Of a stretch of DNA of 64,000 nt, positions 9,247 through 18,539 are shown in pieces. This DNA is from Thermincola carboxydiphila (lineage in GTDB: Bacteria; Bacillota; Thermincolia; Thermincolales; UBA2595): NCBI GenBank assembly GCA_016841045.1, contig JAENZX010000011.1, positions 30,194 to 94,193 of the forward strand, read 5' to 3'. The position numbers were made by a program, and so were the translations under genes. Each line of letters starts with the position of its first letter. Positions within the stretch are counted from its first letter, which is position 1. The notes beneath the pieces were generated by a model that worked only from the letters and a program-made list of their open reading frames with translations, was not told the origin of the DNA and ran no database searches.

Positions 9247-9474
9247 TTATACTATCTCCACAACTACTTTTTTACCTTGCCTGGTAGCAGCGGCTTTTAC
9301 AATGGCTCTCATAGCTTTTGCTATCCTGCCCTGTTTGCCAATAACTTTGCCCATATCATCAGGGGCTACTCTCAGTTCCAAAACCAGGGATTTGTCGCTA
9401 TCAACAACATTTACTGAAACCTGGTCCGGGTTATCCACTAGGGACTTGGCAAGTAATTCAACTAATTCCTTCAT
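9247..9474 (-). CDS. khpA: KH domain RNA-binding protein KhpA (YlqC)
   Basis: Single KH-domain RNA-binding protein; in Firmicutes it partners with KhpB and affects cell division and elongation. 75 residues, with the KH GXXG loop seen as GKVIGKQGRIAKAMRAIV. Its position immediately after rpsP is the conserved one. Confidence 0.95.
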   Translation of the reverse strand: MKELVELLAKSLVDNPDQVSVNVVDSDKSLVLELRVAPDDMGKVIGKQGRIAKAMRAIVKAAATRQGKKVVVEIV

Positions 9475-9494
9475 TCTTGCACCCCCTCGGACTC

Positions 9495-9755
9495 CTATTT
9501 ACCAGCGGCCTTTTCAATCAAACCGGCTTTATTTAACAGGGCCCTTACAGTTTCGGATGGTTGTGCCCCAGTCTGTATCCATTTAACTGCTTTTTCTTCA
9601 TCAAATCTGATCTCAGCGGGGTTCTTGCACGGGTCGTAATACCCAATTTCTTCAATAAACTTACCGTCTCTAGGGGACCTGGAGTCTGCCACAACAACAC
9701 GGTAAAATGGTTTTTTCTTAGCACCCATTCTCTTTAAGCGAATCCTTGTTGCCAT
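9495..9755 (-). CDS. rpsP: 30S ribosomal protein S16
   Basis: Small-subunit ribosomal protein needed for 30S assembly. 86 residues. The N-terminal [20 protein letters not shown] and [17 protein letters not shown] segments are the family signatures. The start follows GAGGAGGTG. It lies between ffh and khpA in the conserved translation cluster. Confidence 0.98.
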   Translation of the reverse strand: MATRIRLKRMGAKKKPFYRVVVADSRSPRDGKFIEEIGYYDPCKNPAEIRFDEEKAVKWIQTGAQPSETVRALLNKAGLIEKAAGK

Positions 9756-9804
9756 ATTCTATTTCACCTCCTCAATATAATCTTCCAAAAATTTCTTTTT
9801 TATA

Positions 9805-11157
9805 CTACTTAAAAAATGGGAGTTTAAAGCCTCCGCCTTTCTTAAGATTTTTCTCCATTCCGGAAAACTGCTTCATCATCTTCCTTGTTTCTTCAAATTG
9901 TTTTAGCAGCCTGTTAACCTCACTTACTTTGGTTCCACTGCCTTTGGCAATGCGCTTTTTTCTGCTGTCTTTAATAATTTTGGGGTCATTCCGTTCTTTG
10001 GGAGTCATGGACTGAATTATTGCCTTCATATGAACCATTTCTTTTTCATCCACAGCACCCTTAAGATCTTTCAGCTGCTTCATCTTACCAAGTCCGGGTA
10101 TCATCCCAAGTATCTGATCTAGGGAACCCATTTTCTTTATCTGTTCCATCTGATCGAGAAAGTCCTGTAAACTATACTCCTGAGTTCTGATTTTCCTCTG
10201 CAGTTCCATGGCCTTATCGCTATCAAGAGTAGACTGTGCTTTTTCTATTAGGCTTAACACATCACCCATACCAAGTATTCTGGAAGCAATACGGTCGGGA
10301 TGAAATGGCTCAAGAGCGTCAAGTTTTTCACCCATGCCCGCAAACTTGATAGGTTTACCGGTTACAGCCTTAACGGATAACGCGCCACCACCTCTGGTAT
10401 CACCATCTAGTTTGGTGATAATAACACCGTCAATCCCGAGCCGCTCATGGAATGATTGGGCTATATTCACCGCGTCCTGTCCTGTGGTAGCATCCATAAC
10501 AAATAATATTTCATGCGGGTGGACAGCGTTTTTGACATTTTGGAGTTCTTCCATAAGTTCCTCGTTAATGTGCAAACGTCCGGCTGTATCAATAATTACA
10601 ATATCATTATTGTAGGACCGTGCATGTTCCATAGCCCCTTTTGCGATATCGACAGGATTGGTTTTATCACCAAGGGTGTAAACCGGTATAGATAACTGGT
10701 CACCCAAAACCTGAAGCTGTTTAATAGCAGCAGGTCTATAAACGTCACCAGCAACAAGCAGAGGTCTTCTTCCCTGTTTCCTTAACAGGTTGGCAAGCTT
10801 CCCTGCAGTAGTTGTTTTACCGGCACCCTGCAGCCCTACCAGCATAATCACCGTAGGTGGCTTGGAAGAAATATTTATTTTACTTTGAGTACCACCAAGT
10901 AATTCAGTTAACTCATCATTAACAATCTTGATAACATGCTGCCCCGGTGTAAGGCTTTGCAGTACCTCCTGACCAACAGCACGTTCTTTAACTTTTTTAA
11001 TAAAATCCTTAACCACTTTAAAGTTAACATCTGCTTCCAGCAATGCAACCCGGACATCTCTCATTGCCTGGTCAACATCAGCTTCGTTTAATTTACCCTT
11101 ACCTTTTAACTTTTGAAATGTATTTTGCAATTTTTCGGCAAGACCCTCAAAAATCAC
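9805..11157 (-). CDS. ffh: Signal recognition particle GTPase Ffh
   Basis: GTPase subunit of the signal recognition particle; it binds 4.5S RNA and signal sequences and docks with FtsY. The N domain is followed by the G domain with GLQGAGKTTTAGKLA (G1), DTAGR (G3) and TKLDGDTRGG (G4), then the Met-rich M domain (about 300-450: MEQIKKMGSLDQILGMIPG). 450 residues from the GTG at 11157, preceded by AAGGGGGTT. ylxM lies immediately upstream, as usual in Firmicutes. Confidence 0.97.
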   Translation of the reverse strand: MIFEGLAEKLQNTFQKLKGKGKLNEADVDQAMRDVRVALLEADVNFKVVKDFIKKVKERAVGQEVLQSLTPGQHVIKIVNDELTELLGGTQSKINISSKPPTVIMLVGLQGAGKTTTAGKLANLLRKQGRRPLLVAGDVYRPAAIKQLQVLGDQLSIPVYTLGDKTNPVDIAKGAMEHARSYNNDIVIIDTAGRLHINEELMEELQNVKNAVHPHEILFVMDATTGQDAVNIAQSFHERLGIDGVIITKLDGDTRGGGALSVKAVTGKPIKFAGMGEKLDALEPFHPDRIASRILGMGDVLSLIEKAQSTLDSDKAMELQRKIRTQEYSLQDFLDQMEQIKKMGSLDQILGMIPGLGKMKQLKDLKGAVDEKEMVHMKAIIQSMTPKERNDPKIIKDSRKKRIAKGSGTKVSEVNRLLKQFEETRKMMKQFSGMEKNLKKGGGFKLPFFK

Positions 11158-11190
11158 AGTTCTTAACCCCCTTTTAAGGTTCAAACAATA

Positions 11191-11550
11191 TTAATCGTTA
11201 TCCTGGATTTCAATAATCTCATTAATAACTTTTCTGATTTCACTTGTAAGGGTCGGGTCATCTTCAACATCATCCAGAAGGGCCAACACTTTATACAGCC
11301 TCTCCTGTTCATCATTAAACTTTTTTATCAGACCTAATTTTTCTTCGAACTCCTGGAGAATTTTTTCGGACCTTTTAAGGATATCGTGTACAGCCTGTCT
11401 GCTTATTTTGTACTCTTCGGAAATTTCACCCAACGAAAGATCCTGTTCATAATACAGTGACAGGATTTCCTTCTGCCTTGGGGTAAGCAGTTGGCCATAA
11501 AAATCATATAGCATTGCGACACGTTCAATTTTTTTTATCAAATTCAACAC
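11191..11550 (-). CDS. ylxM: YlxM family putative helix-turn-helix protein
   Basis: Small sigma-70 region 4-like HTH protein that nearly always precedes ffh in Gram-positives; in streptococci it modulates signal recognition particle GTPase activity. 119 residues with LLTPRQKEILSLYYEQDLSLGEISEEYKISRQAVHDILKR as the helix-turn-helix. The start is uncertain: a GTG at 11550 or the following TTG, since neither has an ideal ribosome site; an ATG at residue 13 would be too short. Confidence 0.9.
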   Translation of the reverse strand: MLNLIKKIERVAMLYDFYGQLLTPRQKEILSLYYEQDLSLGEISEEYKISRQAVHDILKRSEKILQEFEEKLGLIKKFNDEQERLYKVLALLDDVEDDPTLTSEIRKVINEIIEIQDND

Positions 11551-11678
11551 CTGCGGTGTAAAGTATTTTTCCTTTACAGAGGTATTTTATTAGAATTTAC
11601 CCGCTTTGTCAAGCATTAGAGTCTTATAGAGTCTTATATGTTCTTGTAACCAAAACCAAGATTGTCATTCCCCGGCCT

Positions 11679-11714
11679 AAAAAAGAAACAGCGCCCCATT
11701 TACTTTGGACGCTC
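11679..11714 (-). terminator. Rho-independent terminator after the 58-residue gene
   Basis: On the minus strand AGCGTCC pairs with GGGCGCT and is followed by GTTTCTTTTTT. It stands about 25 bases beyond the stop codon of the small gene at 11738-11914. Confidence 0.7.
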
Positions 11715-11737
11715 TTGAATGTATGTACTTTTTTTCG

Positions 11738-11914
11738 CTAATTGTATTTTCTCTCCTTTAACCGCTTAACCCCTTGTAATTCTTTGTCAATATCATCATC
11801 AATATCCATCAGCCGGACTAAAAGCTTGGTTTGTTCCTCAGAATTATTATCCATATACCGATCTATCAAGGACTCCCTTTGTGACTTGAGAATTGATAAC
11901 ATTCTTCCTTTCAT
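11738..11914 (-). CDS. Hypothetical protein of 58 residues
   Basis: Small gene with AAGGGGG eight bases before its ATG and a terminator directly after its stop. The product begins MKGRMLSILKSQRESLIDRY and is highly charged, predicted all-helical, perhaps a short coiled coil (SEEQTKLLVRLMDIDDDIDK). I do not recognise a family. The good ribosome site, the terminator and the charged codon pattern argue for a real gene that is monocistronic. Confidence 0.65.
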   Translation of the reverse strand: MKGRMLSILKSQRESLIDRYMDNNSEEQTKLLVRLMDIDDDIDKELQGVKRLKERKYN

Positions 11915-12117
11915 AGTCTCAGCCCCCTTTTTGTCTTTTTTGTGTTTGTGATTTATTTCACTTTATAAGAACAATAATTCGACAATGCTGCAATGTTTTC
12001 CTTCTTTATTTTTAGATAAATTCGATTTCTTTTTTAAGTTTTGCGACAAAAAAACTTTTTACCCCCGAGCCGCCAGGCAAGCGGAGTCATCTCGCTAGTA
12101 CCTCTATCTTAATGAAA

Positions 12118-12345
12118 GAAAAAACAAAAAACAGTTAACCACAGAGTTACTCACAGGCACTGCTTAATGTCTGAGGACACAGAGGACGCAGAGAGAAATT
12201 GCAAGAACACAGTTCCATTTGATAGAAGACCGTAGTTTGGGAGACCTCTGACTCTCTGCGTACTTTGCGTCCTCTCTCTTTTGCCCTAAATGAATCGATT
12301 CATCTCCGCGTTTAATTTTTTGTATTTCTTTTTAAAACTGATCAA
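12118..12345. repeat. Dispersed GCAAAG/ACAGAG-type repeat element, copy A
   Basis: Non-coding element between the 58-residue gene and mtaD. It starts with an A-rich end and TTAACCACAGAG, runs through GAGGACACAGAGGACGCAGAG, has a variable middle, and ends with inverted units (CTCTGCGTACTTTGCGTCCTC, CTTTTGCCCTAAATGAATC) and a T-rich end. The left part matches the reverse complement of the right end of copy C (near 22080), and the right part matches copy D near 26200. The ends are roughly inverted repeats, like a MITE or REP-type element. Confidence 0.75.
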
Positions 12346-12372
12346 CGTTACTAGATGAGGCACTAGTATCCA

Positions 12373-13668
12373 CTACTTTACTAACCGGTCTGCGCACTTC
12401 TGGACGTTTTCGAGGATTTCCCGCTCGTCAATACCTTCGACTTTCCCGTGTTTCATGACAACCCGGCCGTCGATAATAACAGTATCTATGTCTGATGACT
12501 GGGCTGAATAAACAGTATGTGCATAAATATCATGTTTGGGATACAGGTGAGGTTTTTCAAAGTCAATCAGGATTATATCTGCCTTATAGCCGGTTTTAAG
12601 CATCCCAACATCCGTTAGACCCAGAATCTTAGCGCCGTTTACAGTAGCCATCTCCAAAGCCTGATATGCCGGAATAGCCTTAGCGTCACCAGAATTAACC
12701 TTATGCAAAAGCGCTGCTGAACGCATTTCCTCCAGCATATCAAGATTATTGTTGCTGGCTGCCCCGTCGGTTCCTAATCCTACAGTGACTCCTTCAGCCA
12801 AAAGTTGGGGTATTGGGGCAATTCCACTGGCCAGTTTCATGTTACTCTCCGGGTTATGGGCAACTCCAACGCTTTTCTCTTTTAGGATCTTAATATCCTC
12901 TTGAGTCAGGTGTACACAGTGAGCGCCCAGGACAGGCAAATCAAGAAGCCCTACATCATTAACCAATTCAATGGGAGTCTTGCCATAATTCTTCCTTATA
13001 TCATCAAATTCAGCCTTGGTTTCGGCAAGGTGAATATGTGCTCCAACATTATGCTTTTGGGCCAGTTTTATAACTTTTTCGAGGTATTCGGGCGGACAGG
13101 TATTTGGTGCATGAGGACCAACCATAGTGGTAATCCTGCCACCGGCAGCACCATTCCATTTGGCGATAAACTCATCTGTTTCCTCAAGGGCAAGTTGTGC
13201 AGTCGGAGCAACTCCAATCATGCCGCGGGAAAGACACGCCCTTACACCGCATACCTCAACAGCTTTTGCAACTTCATCCATATAAAAATACATATCGGCA
13301 AAGGTGGTTGTCCCTGACTTAATCATCTCCAGCATGCATAACATGGTCCCCCAATAAACGTCGTCAGCAGTAAGCCTCTCTTCAAGGGGCCATATGCGTG
13401 TCGACAGCCACTCCATCAACGGGAGGTCATCAGCATAACTCCTGAGCAAAGTCATAGCAGCATGGGTATGAGTGTTTACAAAACCAGGCATTGCGACCAT
13501 ACCGGCGGCATCTATTACTTCCTCTGCACCCCAGTTTGCCGGCGCAGTTCCAACCGGCCCCACAAAACTGATTTTATCTCCTTCAATTCCGATTTCGCCG
13601 CTCGTAATTTTGTCATCTTGTCCTGTCATAGGAATAACAGTCACATTTTTGATTAACAATTTGCTCAT
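12373..13668 (-). CDS. mtaD: 5-methylthioadenosine/S-adenosylhomocysteine deaminase
   Basis: Zinc amidohydrolase that deaminates MTA to methylthioinosine and SAH to S-inosylhomocysteine. Metal ligands are visible in PGFVNTHTHAAMTLLR (HxH), in AHIHLAETKAEF (His), in GAHCVHL (His) and in LGTDGAASNNNLDM (Asp). 431 residues, full length, with AGGAGG before the ATG. It is the last gene of the nucleoside-recycling run mtnP-mtnA-ahcY-AOR-aldolase-mtaD. The partner phosphorylase carries a 6-oxopurine-type motif, so I favour a true MTA deaminase role over guanine or other amidohydrolase roles. Confidence 0.88.
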   Translation of the reverse strand: MSKLLIKNVTVIPMTGQDDKITSGEIGIEGDKISFVGPVGTAPANWGAEEVIDAAGMVAMPGFVNTHTHAAMTLLRSYADDLPLMEWLSTRIWPLEERLTADDVYWGTMLCMLEMIKSGTTTFADMYFYMDEVAKAVEVCGVRACLSRGMIGVAPTAQLALEETDEFIAKWNGAAGGRITTMVGPHAPNTCPPEYLEKVIKLAQKHNVGAHIHLAETKAEFDDIRKNYGKTPIELVNDVGLLDLPVLGAHCVHLTQEDIKILKEKSVGVAHNPESNMKLASGIAPIPQLLAEGVTVGLGTDGAASNNNLDMLEEMRSAALLHKVNSGDAKAIPAYQALEMATVNGAKILGLTDVGMLKTGYKADIILIDFEKPHLYPKHDIYAHTVYSAQSSDIDTVIIDGRVVMKHGKVEGIDEREILENVQKCADRLVK

Positions 13669-13684
13669 TTATGATACCTCCTAA

Positions 13685-14275
13685 TCACCACTGACCGTAT
13701 TTTTCACTTTTCTTTTCTTTTATGTCTCCCTGCAATGTTCTTGTAAGGTATATTATCTTTGATATGTTTTCCAAGCTGGAAGTCCATTGGTATGCTTCTT
13801 CAATCAGCTGACCCGTGGCAAAACTGCCATGGCCCCGAATCATAACTACTTTATATTCCTTAAGATACTCCGGCAGTACCCGGGCAACTTCCTCAGAGCC
13901 TACAGTATGCTCAAAACTTAATATAGGAATCTTGTGAAGCATATACTGCCCTTCGGAATCTATAGGTATAATCTCCTCATCCACCAGCGACAATGCAGTG
14001 GCATAGACCGGATGTGCGTGCACTATGGCGAGAGCGGACGTATTTTTATAAATGGACCTGTGTACACCAATCTCTGTTGAGGCAAGGGTAATATGACTAT
14101 CATTTTTGTCAAGCCCGGTTTCTATAAGATCACTTTCCTTTAATCTTCCCAGCATAGAACCCCTTCTGGTTATAACCAACCGGTCACCAAGCCGAATGCT
14201 CATATTGCCACTGTGAGAACTGTTGAGGCCTTGATGAAACAGGTCACGTCCTATTTGACTGAATTCCCTGTGCAT
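13685..14275 (-). CDS. Class II aldolase/adducin family protein, probable 5-methylthioribulose-1-phosphate aldolase
   Basis: Zinc aldolase of the fuculose-phosphate type. NSSHSGNMSIRLGDRLVITRRG forms the phosphate site, TEIGVHRSIY carries the catalytic Glu, IVHAHPVYATAL gives two zinc His, and MIRGHGSFATG the third. 196 residues. It starts two bases after the AOR stop, with its ribosome site inside the AOR 3' end, so both are translationally coupled. Given mtnA in the same run, the likely substrate is 5-methylthioribulose-1-phosphate, cleaved to DHAP and methylthioacetaldehyde (DHAP shunt). MtnB dehydratase is the related alternative, but no mtnC, mtnX or mtnD is present here. Confidence 0.8.
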   Translation of the reverse strand: MHREFSQIGRDLFHQGLNSSHSGNMSIRLGDRLVITRRGSMLGRLKESDLIETGLDKNDSHITLASTEIGVHRSIYKNTSALAIVHAHPVYATALSLVDEEIIPIDSEGQYMLHKIPILSFEHTVGSEEVARVLPEYLKEYKVVMIRGHGSFATGQLIEEAYQWTSSLENISKIIYLTRTLQGDIKEKKSEKYGQW

Positions 14276-14276
14276 G

Positions 14277-16058
14277 TTATTTAACCTCCAGTCCGAGTTC
14301 AGTTAATTTCCGGGACACAGGTACACCTTGGCTGTCCCAACCCCTAAACCTATAATAGTCTGTAAGCATTGGAGAGAGATTAACCACATGTCCCCCGGAA
14401 GGACCCTTCTTTATGGGTTCTTTAAGAAGCCGCTCCGGCAGAGTATCATCTAATTGTGTAAAACCTTCTCTGAGGTTATATAGCCTCTCCAGATTCCATA
14501 TCCGTTCACCTATCACGTGGAGGTCCTGAGGCTGGTATTGATGGCCGGTAACAGCAGTTAAAAGCCGGGCAAAATACTCTTCCGAAACAGCCAGTCCAAT
14601 AAACCTGCAGATAATTAGTGAGTCCATAGCTGCATTTATATTCTGATAAAAAATAGTGAGTCCGGCTTTTCCGCTTGTAGAAAAACGATCTACCATTTTG
14701 GGTACTCCCAATATTTCGGGGCCAACCATATAAGCCCTGAGATGGCAGCCACCCCGGTTAGAAGTAGCAAAACCCAAGCCCATTCCCTGAACTCCACGGG
14801 GGTCGTAAGCCGGCAGTTCCAGACCTTTAACCTGCATGGCATATTGTTCCCCACCATATTTGGCGGCAAAGCTCTTGGAACCTTCGGCCAGGTCATCACC
14901 AATACCTTGTCTGTAAGCAATGTCCTCAACAAGCCCCTTTAGTAGGGAGGCATCGCCAAATTTAAGACCCAGGTCAACCATATTATTTTCTGCCATTTCC
15001 ATGGCACAGCCAATAGTTACCCCTGTTGATATGGTATCAAGACCTAAGCGATTGCACAGGTAATTTGCTTCCGCAATTACTTCTAAATCACTTATCCCAC
15101 ACTGGGGGCCTAATGCCCAAAGAGACTCATATTCGGGGCCTTCCCCCTCTTCAGCCTTAGTACGGGTAACCCTTGAACATTGAACCGGACAACCGTAACA
15201 GCCGCTTTTTTTAACGAAAATCTTTTCAGTTATTGTCTCACCGGAGATGGAATCTGCATCTTCAAACTGAGACTCCTGAAAATTATATGAAGGAAAAATC
15301 CCGGACTCGTTAAAAAGATTAACAAGTACCGGAGTACCGAATTCGGGCAGCCCCTGTGAGGTGATTGGATTTGCCTTAATCCACTTATTTGTTTCGTATA
15401 ATACGAAATTAAGCTTGTCTTCATCAGCAGCTTTTACTGGTAAAGAACCTCTTAAAGCAATGGCTTTTAGGTTCTTTGAGCCCATAACGGCGCCAAGCCC
15501 GCCCCTGCCAAGAGCACGGCTTTGGTCATTCATTATGCCTGAAATTTTAACAAGGTTTTCTCCAGCAGGACCTATACAGGCCACACTGTAGCCGTTTCCT
15601 TCCCTTGAAACAATCATTTCCGTAGTTTCGGGGACATTCTTACCCCACAACCATCCGGCCTCTTTTATATGAGCTTCCTTATCATTAATCACAATATATA
15701 CCGGTTTTTCGGCTTTACCTTCGATAATTAATCCATCATAACCTGCTTTCTTAAGCCGTGCTCCCCATAGGCCTCCTGAGTTGGAATCCAGTATCGTGCC
15801 TGTCAAAGGTGATTTTGAGGTGACGCTGAATCTGCCTGATGTGGGAACCTTAGTTCCCGTTAGAGGACCAGTCATAAAGATGAGTTTGTTTTCCTGAGAC
15901 AGCGGCTTAACCTCAGGACCTACTTCCTTCCAAAGGTATTCGGCACCAAGCCCCCGACCGCCCAGGAAATGTAGGTAACTTTCCTGATCAGGCTTTTCAA
16001 CAGAAATTGTGCTATCTGAAAGGTTAATCCTTAGAATCTTTCCGGTCCAACCGTTCAT
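14277..16058 (-). CDS. Aldehyde:ferredoxin oxidoreductase family protein
   Basis: Tungsten (or molybdenum) bis-pterin enzyme that oxidises aldehydes to carboxylic acids and reduces ferredoxin. 593 residues. The N-terminal pterin domain has GGRGLGAEYLWKEVG and PTSGRFSVTSKSPLTGTILDSNSGG. The [4Fe-4S] ligands are seen as CYGCPVQC near residue 290 plus a distal Cys in SLIICRF near residue 487. DPRGVQGMGLGFATSNRGGCH is the second pterin motif. It lies between ahcY and the aldolase with almost no gaps. I infer that it oxidises the aldehyde made by the aldolase; the substrate cannot be read from sequence. Confidence 0.9.
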   Translation of the reverse strand: MNGWTGKILRINLSDSTISVEKPDQESYLHFLGGRGLGAEYLWKEVGPEVKPLSQENKLIFMTGPLTGTKVPTSGRFSVTSKSPLTGTILDSNSGGLWGARLKKAGYDGLIIEGKAEKPVYIVINDKEAHIKEAGWLWGKNVPETTEMIVSREGNGYSVACIGPAGENLVKISGIMNDQSRALGRGGLGAVMGSKNLKAIALRGSLPVKAADEDKLNFVLYETNKWIKANPITSQGLPEFGTPVLVNLFNESGIFPSYNFQESQFEDADSISGETITEKIFVKKSGCYGCPVQCSRVTRTKAEEGEGPEYESLWALGPQCGISDLEVIAEANYLCNRLGLDTISTGVTIGCAMEMAENNMVDLGLKFGDASLLKGLVEDIAYRQGIGDDLAEGSKSFAAKYGGEQYAMQVKGLELPAYDPRGVQGMGLGFATSNRGGCHLRAYMVGPEILGVPKMVDRFSTSGKAGLTIFYQNINAAMDSLIICRFIGLAVSEEYFARLLTAVTGHQYQPQDLHVIGERIWNLERLYNLREGFTQLDDTLPERLLKEPIKKGPSGGHVVNLSPMLTDYYRFRGWDSQGVPVSRKLTELGLEVK

Positions 16059-16076
16059 AGTGAACCTCCACTAATT

Positions 16077-17330
16077 TTACTCTCCGTGTTCCCAACCGTA
16101 CAGGTACTCTTCCTGCTCAGGAGTTAGGTGGTCTATCGTTGTTTCAAGTGAATTGAGTTTGAGTGCAGCAACTCTTTTGTCAATTTCCTCTGCCACTTTA
16201 TATACTTTATTCTGCAGTCCTTTTCCATTGTCTAGGATGTATTTTGCCGACAGCGCCTGAAGAGCAAAGGACATATCCATTATTTCCGCTGGGTGCCCGT
16301 CCCCGGCCGCCAGGTTGACGAGACGTCCTTCAGCCAGGAGGTAAATTTTCCTCCCGTCTTTCATAGTAAATTCCTCAATATTCTGTCTGACCACTCGCTT
16401 ATTGTCAGCAAGGTCATTTAGTTCGGGTTTATTTATCTCTACGTCAAAGTGCCCTGCATTTGAAAGAATAACGCCGTTCTTCATTTTTTCATAATGCTTG
16501 CCGCGGATTACGTCTTTGCAGCCTGTTACGGTAATAAATACATCTCCTATGGCTGCCGCATCATCCATACTCATAACCCTGAACCCATCCATATGAGCCT
16601 CAATAGCCTTGATGGGGTCTATTTCGGTAATTATCACTTTTGCACCGAGGCCCCTAGCCTTCATGGCAATTCCCTTGCCACACCAGCCATACCCGGCAAC
16701 CACTACGCTTTTGCCTGCTACGATAAGGTTAGTGGTCCTCATTATACCGGTCCAGACAGATTCACCTGTCCCGTAACGGTTGTCAAACAGATACTTACAA
16801 AAAGCATCATTTACAGCAATCATCGGGAATTTCAACAACCCGGCCTTTTCCATTGCTTCCAAACGGAGAACACCCGTAGTTGTTTCTTCACACCCGCCTA
16901 TAACCTGATCTGATAGGTGGCTGCACTCATTATGAAGGAGATTAATCAAATCCCCGCCGTCATCAATAATTATTTCCGGTTTTGTCTCCAATACTTTTAT
17001 GAGGTGTTCCTTGTATTCTTCTGCAGTAGCATTGTACCACGAGTAAACCCGGATTCCATCCTCTGCAAGGGCAGCGGCTATGTCGTCCTGGGTAGAAAGC
17101 GGATTACTGCCTGATATGGCAACTTCCGCGCCACCGGCTTTTAAGACTTTGGCCAGGTAAGCAGTTTTTGCTTCGAGATGTATACTTACCGCTACTTTTA
17201 CACCTTTAAAAGGTTTGGAAGCTTCAAATTCCTTTCGTATCTCATTAAGTACGGGCATATGCTCACTCACCCAGTCGATCTTCAACTTTCCTGACGGAGC
17301 CAGCTTAATGTCTCTAACTATGTAATCCAT
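16077..17330 (-). CDS. ahcY: Adenosylhomocysteinase
   Basis: NAD-dependent enzyme that splits S-adenosylhomocysteine (or, in some archaea, S-inosylhomocysteine) to homocysteine and the nucleoside. The NAD motif is [22 protein letters not shown], and the substrate-site residues lie in [19 protein letters not shown]. 417 residues from the ATG at 17330, with AAGGAGG seven bases upstream. The C-terminus ends [15 protein letters not shown], not the usual KPDHYRY, which is the shorter archaeal/Thermotoga-like form. It precedes AOR by 18 bases. Confidence 0.94.
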   Translation of the reverse strand: MDYIVRDIKLAPSGKLKIDWVSEHMPVLNEIRKEFEASKPFKGVKVAVSIHLEAKTAYLAKVLKAGGAEVAISGSNPLSTQDDIAAALAEDGIRVYSWYNATAEEYKEHLIKVLETKPEIIIDDGGDLINLLHNECSHLSDQVIGGCEETTTGVLRLEAMEKAGLLKFPMIAVNDAFCKYLFDNRYGTGESVWTGIMRTTNLIVAGKSVVVAGYGWCGKGIAMKARGLGAKVIITEIDPIKAIEAHMDGFRVMSMDDAAAIGDVFITVTGCKDVIRGKHYEKMKNGVILSNAGHFDVEINKPELNDLADNKRVVRQNIEEFTMKDGRKIYLLAEGRLVNLAAGDGHPAEIMDMSFALQALSAKYILDNGKGLQNKVYKVAEEIDKRVAALKLNSLETTIDHLTPEQEEYLYGWEHGE

Positions 17331-17417
17331 GTCAATCCTCCTTGAATTTGTTGTAATATATTTATTATGTAAATAAAACATTTTATGTATGAGTTAAAAT
17401 ATCGGACCAATTAAGAC

Positions 17418-17492
17418 ACTTAAACCGCAAAGCACGCAAAGGGCGCAAAGAAAGATCTGGGATCTTTGCGGTTCGAACACTTTTTGCCCTAA
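17418..17492. repeat. Dispersed GCAAAG-type repeat element, copy B (short)
   Basis: Sits between ahcY and mtnA. It holds CCGCAAAGCACGCAAAG and GGGCGCAAAG units and a perfect inverted repeat AACCGCAAAG/CTTTGCGGTT, followed by TTTTTGCCCTAAAT, which is shared with copies A and D. Lying just beyond the mtnA stop, the hairpin could also slow or end transcription. Confidence 0.65.
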
Positions 17493-17494
17493 AT

Positions 17495-18526
17495 TTAACT
17501 AAAGATCTTCAAAAGGTTTTCCTTGTAATGTGGTCTTACTACACCCCGGTCGGTAATAATAGCGGTAACAAGTTCATTTGGGGTTACATCAAATGCAGGG
17601 TTAAACACTTTAACATCTTTTGGTGCTACAACTTGTCCGAACACAGAGGTTACTTCAATGGACTCTCTCTCTTCAATAGGGATATCGTCTCCTGAGTCAA
17701 GTTTCATATCTATGGTTGAAATAGGGGCAGCTACATAGAATGGAATATTATGTTCCTTGCAGAGTACCGCTACTGTATAAGTCCCTATTTTGTTGGCAAC
17801 ATCACCATTAGCTGTAATACGGTCAGCTCCTACAACAGCGAGGTCAATCATACCTTTTTTCATAAGGTATCCAGCCATGTTATCTGTTATTAGAGTGACC
17901 GGAATCTTATCCTGTACCAGCTCCCATGCGGTAAGCCTGGCCCCCTGAAGCAGCGGCCTTGTTTCGTCAGCAAATACCTGTATATTTTTTCCTGTCTCAT
18001 GAGCAGCCCTAATAACACCAAGGGCTGTACCAAAGCCTGCAGTAGCGAGGGCACCGGCATTACAGTGAGTAAGAATCCTTGCTCCCTCTGGAATAAGTTC
18101 ATTACCAAATCTACCGATACTGCGGTTCATCTCCAGGTCTTCCATAAATATTGCTTCTGCTTCCTGTAAGAGAATATCCTTAAGTTCAGAGACAGAATTT
18201 GCAGAGGCCTTTTCGGCTGTATCTACCATTCTCCTTAACGCCCAGAAAAGATTGACTGCCGTCGGACGGGTTGCAGCAAGCATGTCGGAAATCTGCTTAA
18301 GCTCACGTTTAAAATCGACTGGGTCATCTGTACACAGGCCAAATCCACCTAGTGCAAGACCGTAGGCCGCGGCTGCTCCTATAGCCGGAGCTCCACGCAC
18401 CTTCATGCTTTTTATAGCGTCAGCAACCTCTTCAGCAGTTTTACAAGCCACATAGTTTACTTCTAACGGCAGCTTGGTTTGGTCCAAAAGCTTGAGGGAG
18501 CCGTCTTCCCATTTCATTGTTTCCAT
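17495..18526 (-). CDS. mtnA: S-methyl-5-thioribose-1-phosphate isomerase
   Basis: Converts 5-methylthioribose-1-phosphate to 5-methylthioribulose-1-phosphate in methionine salvage. 343 residues from the ATG at 18526 (AAAGG upstream, 13 bases after the mtnP stop). Catalytic motifs are ILTHCNAGALATAGFGTALGV (Cys), VVGADRITANGDVANKIGTY (Asp) and FYVAAPISTID. The N-terminal VRGAPAIGAAAAYG is typical. eIF2B-type translation factors share the fold, but these residues assign it to MtnA. Confidence 0.95.
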   Translation of the reverse strand: METMKWEDGSLKLLDQTKLPLEVNYVACKTAEEVADAIKSMKVRGAPAIGAAAAYGLALGGFGLCTDDPVDFKRELKQISDMLAATRPTAVNLFWALRRMVDTAEKASANSVSELKDILLQEAEAIFMEDLEMNRSIGRFGNELIPEGARILTHCNAGALATAGFGTALGVIRAAHETGKNIQVFADETRPLLQGARLTAWELVQDKIPVTLITDNMAGYLMKKGMIDLAVVGADRITANGDVANKIGTYTVAVLCKEHNIPFYVAAPISTIDMKLDSGDDIPIEERESIEVTSVFGQVVAPKDVKVFNPAFDVTPNELVTAIITDRGVVRPHYKENLLKIFS

Positions 18527-18539
18527 CTGTAACAACCTT

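Noticed and set aside
13685..14275. MtnB (methylthioribulose-1-phosphate dehydratase) in place of aldolase
   Set aside because: The fold is shared, but the later salvage genes mtnC, mtnX or mtnD are missing here and the gene is coupled to AOR. I keep aldolase as the better reading, not as proven.
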